In this document: positions 29,181 through 30,784 of the stretch, piece by piece
Position numbering within the stretch: position 1 is the stretch's first letter
How the letters are laid out: every line of letters starts with the position of its first letter
From: Zygnema cylindricum
Lineage: Eukaryota; Streptophyta; Zygnematophyceae; Zygnematales; Zygnemataceae
Length of the DNA stretch: 30,784 nucleotides
Reading direction: 5' to 3'
Assembly: GCA_037447655.1 (NCBI GenBank)
Contig: JBBHKE010000797.1
Span: forward strand, 1 to 30,784
Program-made: the position numbers and the translations under genes
The notes under the pieces: generated by a model
The model's input: only the letters and a program-made list of their open reading frames with translations
What the model was told of the DNA's origin: nothing
Database searches by the model: none

Positions 29181-30124
29181 ACCTCCCCATGTATTAATGT
29201 ATCGACTTTAATCTGTCGTTTTCACCGAAAACGCAGTTCCGTACGAGAAAAATTTTAGCCGTACAAAAAAATAAATTCTTTAAAAGTACAGCAAACCTCA
29301 AGTCGATACTTTGAATGCACTTCATGTTTGTCGTCATGTGAACGCATTTTGGCGTTTTCCTTTTTTCGACCCCGTGCAAGAGAATCCAGCCCGTAAAAAA
29401 CCTTCATCAAAAATCACCTCGCGACCTGATTTCAAGGAAAGTACCGCCCAAACAACGAATGAAAAATGGCCCACGCACGCGCCACACGAATGGGAAAATT
29501 TTAGGACGAGGAAGAGTACTCGTTTTTTTTCTCCCTGCCCGTCTCGTGCATGTACGGAAAAGACGAGGATGTACGAAAAGAAATCTGCAGGGGTCTCGGA
29601 CCTCCAATTTCATTCATGGGTCCTCGGTAGAATTTTGCATCGTCGTCGCCTCCCCTCTCCCTCTCACAATATCACTTTTATCTCACACTTTTTAGAACGA
29701 GGCACGACAAAACTGGTAAGATATTTGAAAAATAATTATTTTGACTACCTTTATGTATATTTTTATGGCAAGTAGAGCGAAAAAAGTAGAGAAAACGAAA
29801 TCGGATATCCATGGCCGAAAGTTTTTTTGAATCTGTGATGTCACAAGTGAGCGTGACGTCACAATGTTACAAAACCCTAAACATCTGCCATGTCACAAAA
29901 TTACAAAAAAGTAGACGTCTACAACCGTCATTGTTTTTGTTGGCGTCACCAATTTCGTAGTCGTCGTCAACCGTCGCAAAGCTGTACCTACGTCTACAAC
30001 CGTCACATTTCAAAGTTCCGATTTCATTTTCGCACATAGGGACGCTTTTCAAAGTAGTACGGATCATTTCACTACAGTCCAAAATACTTTTTCAAAGTAT
30101 CGCTTACATGGGGACGTACCCTAA
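29181..30124. other. No supported gene; several short direct repeats
   Basis: A 154-codon plus-strand frame (29311-29775) shows no recognisable domain and overlaps others; chance is likely. agacgtctacaaccgtca (29912) and ctacgtctacaaccgtca (29989) are a near-identical pair. A perfect TGACGTCA palindrome lies at 29854-29861. Confidence 0.4.
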
Positions 30125-30126
30125 TA

Positions 30127-30343
30127 CACAGTTAATCACTATTAGCGTTAATGTTTTTTACGTCCCTTAAAACATATTTTCTCCGTACACACGTGTCCGA
30201 TTTTAGATCTGACGGCTGCGATTGAAAGGTAGGATTCTCAGCTTCCGATTGGCGGTCTCAAACTGATAATACGACAAATATGTACGGAGAAAAGATGTTT
30301 TAAGCGGCGGAGAAAGTATCAACACTAATAGCGATACACAGTC
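30127..30343 (+). mobile_element. Family A MITE, copy 6
   Basis: TA precedes the left end cacagttaatcactattag. The inner arms are aacatattttctccgtacac and atgtacggagaaaagatgtt; the interior gacggctgcgattgaaaggt and ccgattggcggtctcaaact match the consensus of the other copies well. Confidence 0.85.
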
Positions 30344-30784
30344 TACAAGTAGTACGGATCATTTTCACTAAAAGACAAAGTCTGTTCGCTACGCTACGTT
30401 ACATGGAGCGTACCATTTTTTGTCGCCACCGTTTCCTTATTGGTCGTAACGGGACTGCGGGGCATTTTACTGTGATTCCGTACAGGTCTATAGACAACGA
30501 CGTCACTAATAACGATGACGTCACTAATGACGATGACGTCACTAATGACGAAGTTATATAGGTTGGGAGTTTGCACCGTGGGACGCGCAAATTGCTCCTA
30601 CCTAAAATACTAGAATTTTCACTACACGACAAAATATTTAATGCGAAGTACGGCTTTACACGGGAATATTCCGTACAGACAGTACGGAGAATCCTCACTA
30701 AAAAACAAAAGTTTGTTCGCCGAGTCGGCGGTCACGGTGCACACCGCCTTAGTAGAGAGTCTACGTGACTCTCTCCCTCCTTTG
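30344..30784. other. Region with direct repeats and tandem bZIP-like sites; no gene
   Basis: 30351-30415 repeats the sequence at 30058-30118 (tacggatcatttcacta, cttacatgg, cgtacc), with further partial copies near 30612 and 30680. Three 18-base units of the type acgatgacgtcactaatg lie at 30495-30550. No open frame is convincing. Confidence 0.5.
30498..30550. repeat. Three tandem 18-bp units with TGACGTCA palindromes
   Basis: Units carry CGACGTCA (30498-30505), TGACGTCA (30516-30523) and TGACGTCA (30534-30541). TGACGTCA is the classical core bound by CREB/TGA-type bZIP proteins, but without a nearby gene a regulatory role is only a possibility. Confidence 0.7.

Noticed and set aside
29311-29775. 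154-codon open frame considered as a gene
   Set aside because: No motif is recognised, a second frame overlaps it, and one or two frames of this length are expected by chance in this window.
1-30784. Search by eye for rRNA, tRNA, plasmid or organelle genes
   Set aside because: Nothing with convincing structure was found. A covariance-model scan would be needed to exclude small RNA genes.

Overview
This window looks like nuclear DNA of a eukaryote with a repeat-rich, AT-leaning genome. There are no operons, ribosome-binding sites, rRNA or tRNA genes that I can recognise. Most of it is a graveyard of nested transposable elements: truncated LTR retrotransposons, non-autonomous terminal-inverted-repeat (TIR) elements, and many micro- and minisatellites. 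One stretch (14678-17885) reads as a plausible spliced host gene. The lineage cannot be fixed from the sequence alone. The main clue is a Ty3/gypsy element carrying a cytosine-5 DNA methyltransferase; as I recall, such captures have been reported in charophyte algae (gypsy-type) and Symbiodinium dinoflagellates. That makes a streptophyte alga or another early land-plant relative my weak best guess.

Layout. 1-415 is a truncated TIR element (family C). 416-3080 is mostly anonymous, with a fragment holding a PCNA-binding-like motif (2041-2215) and a (GA)n microsatellite. 3083-3790 is a minus-strand Ty1/copia pol fragment. 3790 to about 9750 is a decayed Ty3/gypsy element in the order DNA methyltransferase, linker, reverse transcriptase, RNase H, integrase, polypurine tract. 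A 1055-bp solo LTR with a perfect 5-bp target duplication interrupts its integrase. 11186-12135 is a 950-bp hAT-like element with a perfect 8-bp target duplication; an inverted relative lies at 21573-22077. 12427-13850 and 20060-21369 are large TIR elements with near-identical architecture. 14678-17885 is a putative six-exon gene for a 317-residue secreted or membrane protein of unknown family. 22554-23364 is a chain of small TIR elements. 24587-25041 and 25503-25870 are two intact copies of another 8-bp-target-duplication MITE, with a broken third copy at 28173-28690. The rest is more MITEs, a (TA)n microsatellite and anonymous sequence.

How it fits together. The methyltransferase of the gypsy element lies directly upstream of reverse transcriptase in the same frame, so it was probably once part of one pol polyprotein and could have methylated the element's own DNA copy. 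The copy is now dead: it has several frameshifts and stops and has lost key residues in RNase H and integrase, and at least two of those changes look like CpG deamination. The small TIR elements (families A, B and the composite C-bearing elements) share one terminal motif, usually flanked by TA, and were probably mobilised by one transposase not encoded here. Nesting gives a partial order of events: the gypsy element is older than the solo LTR inside it, and family C copy 4 appears to lie inside an older hAT-like fragment.
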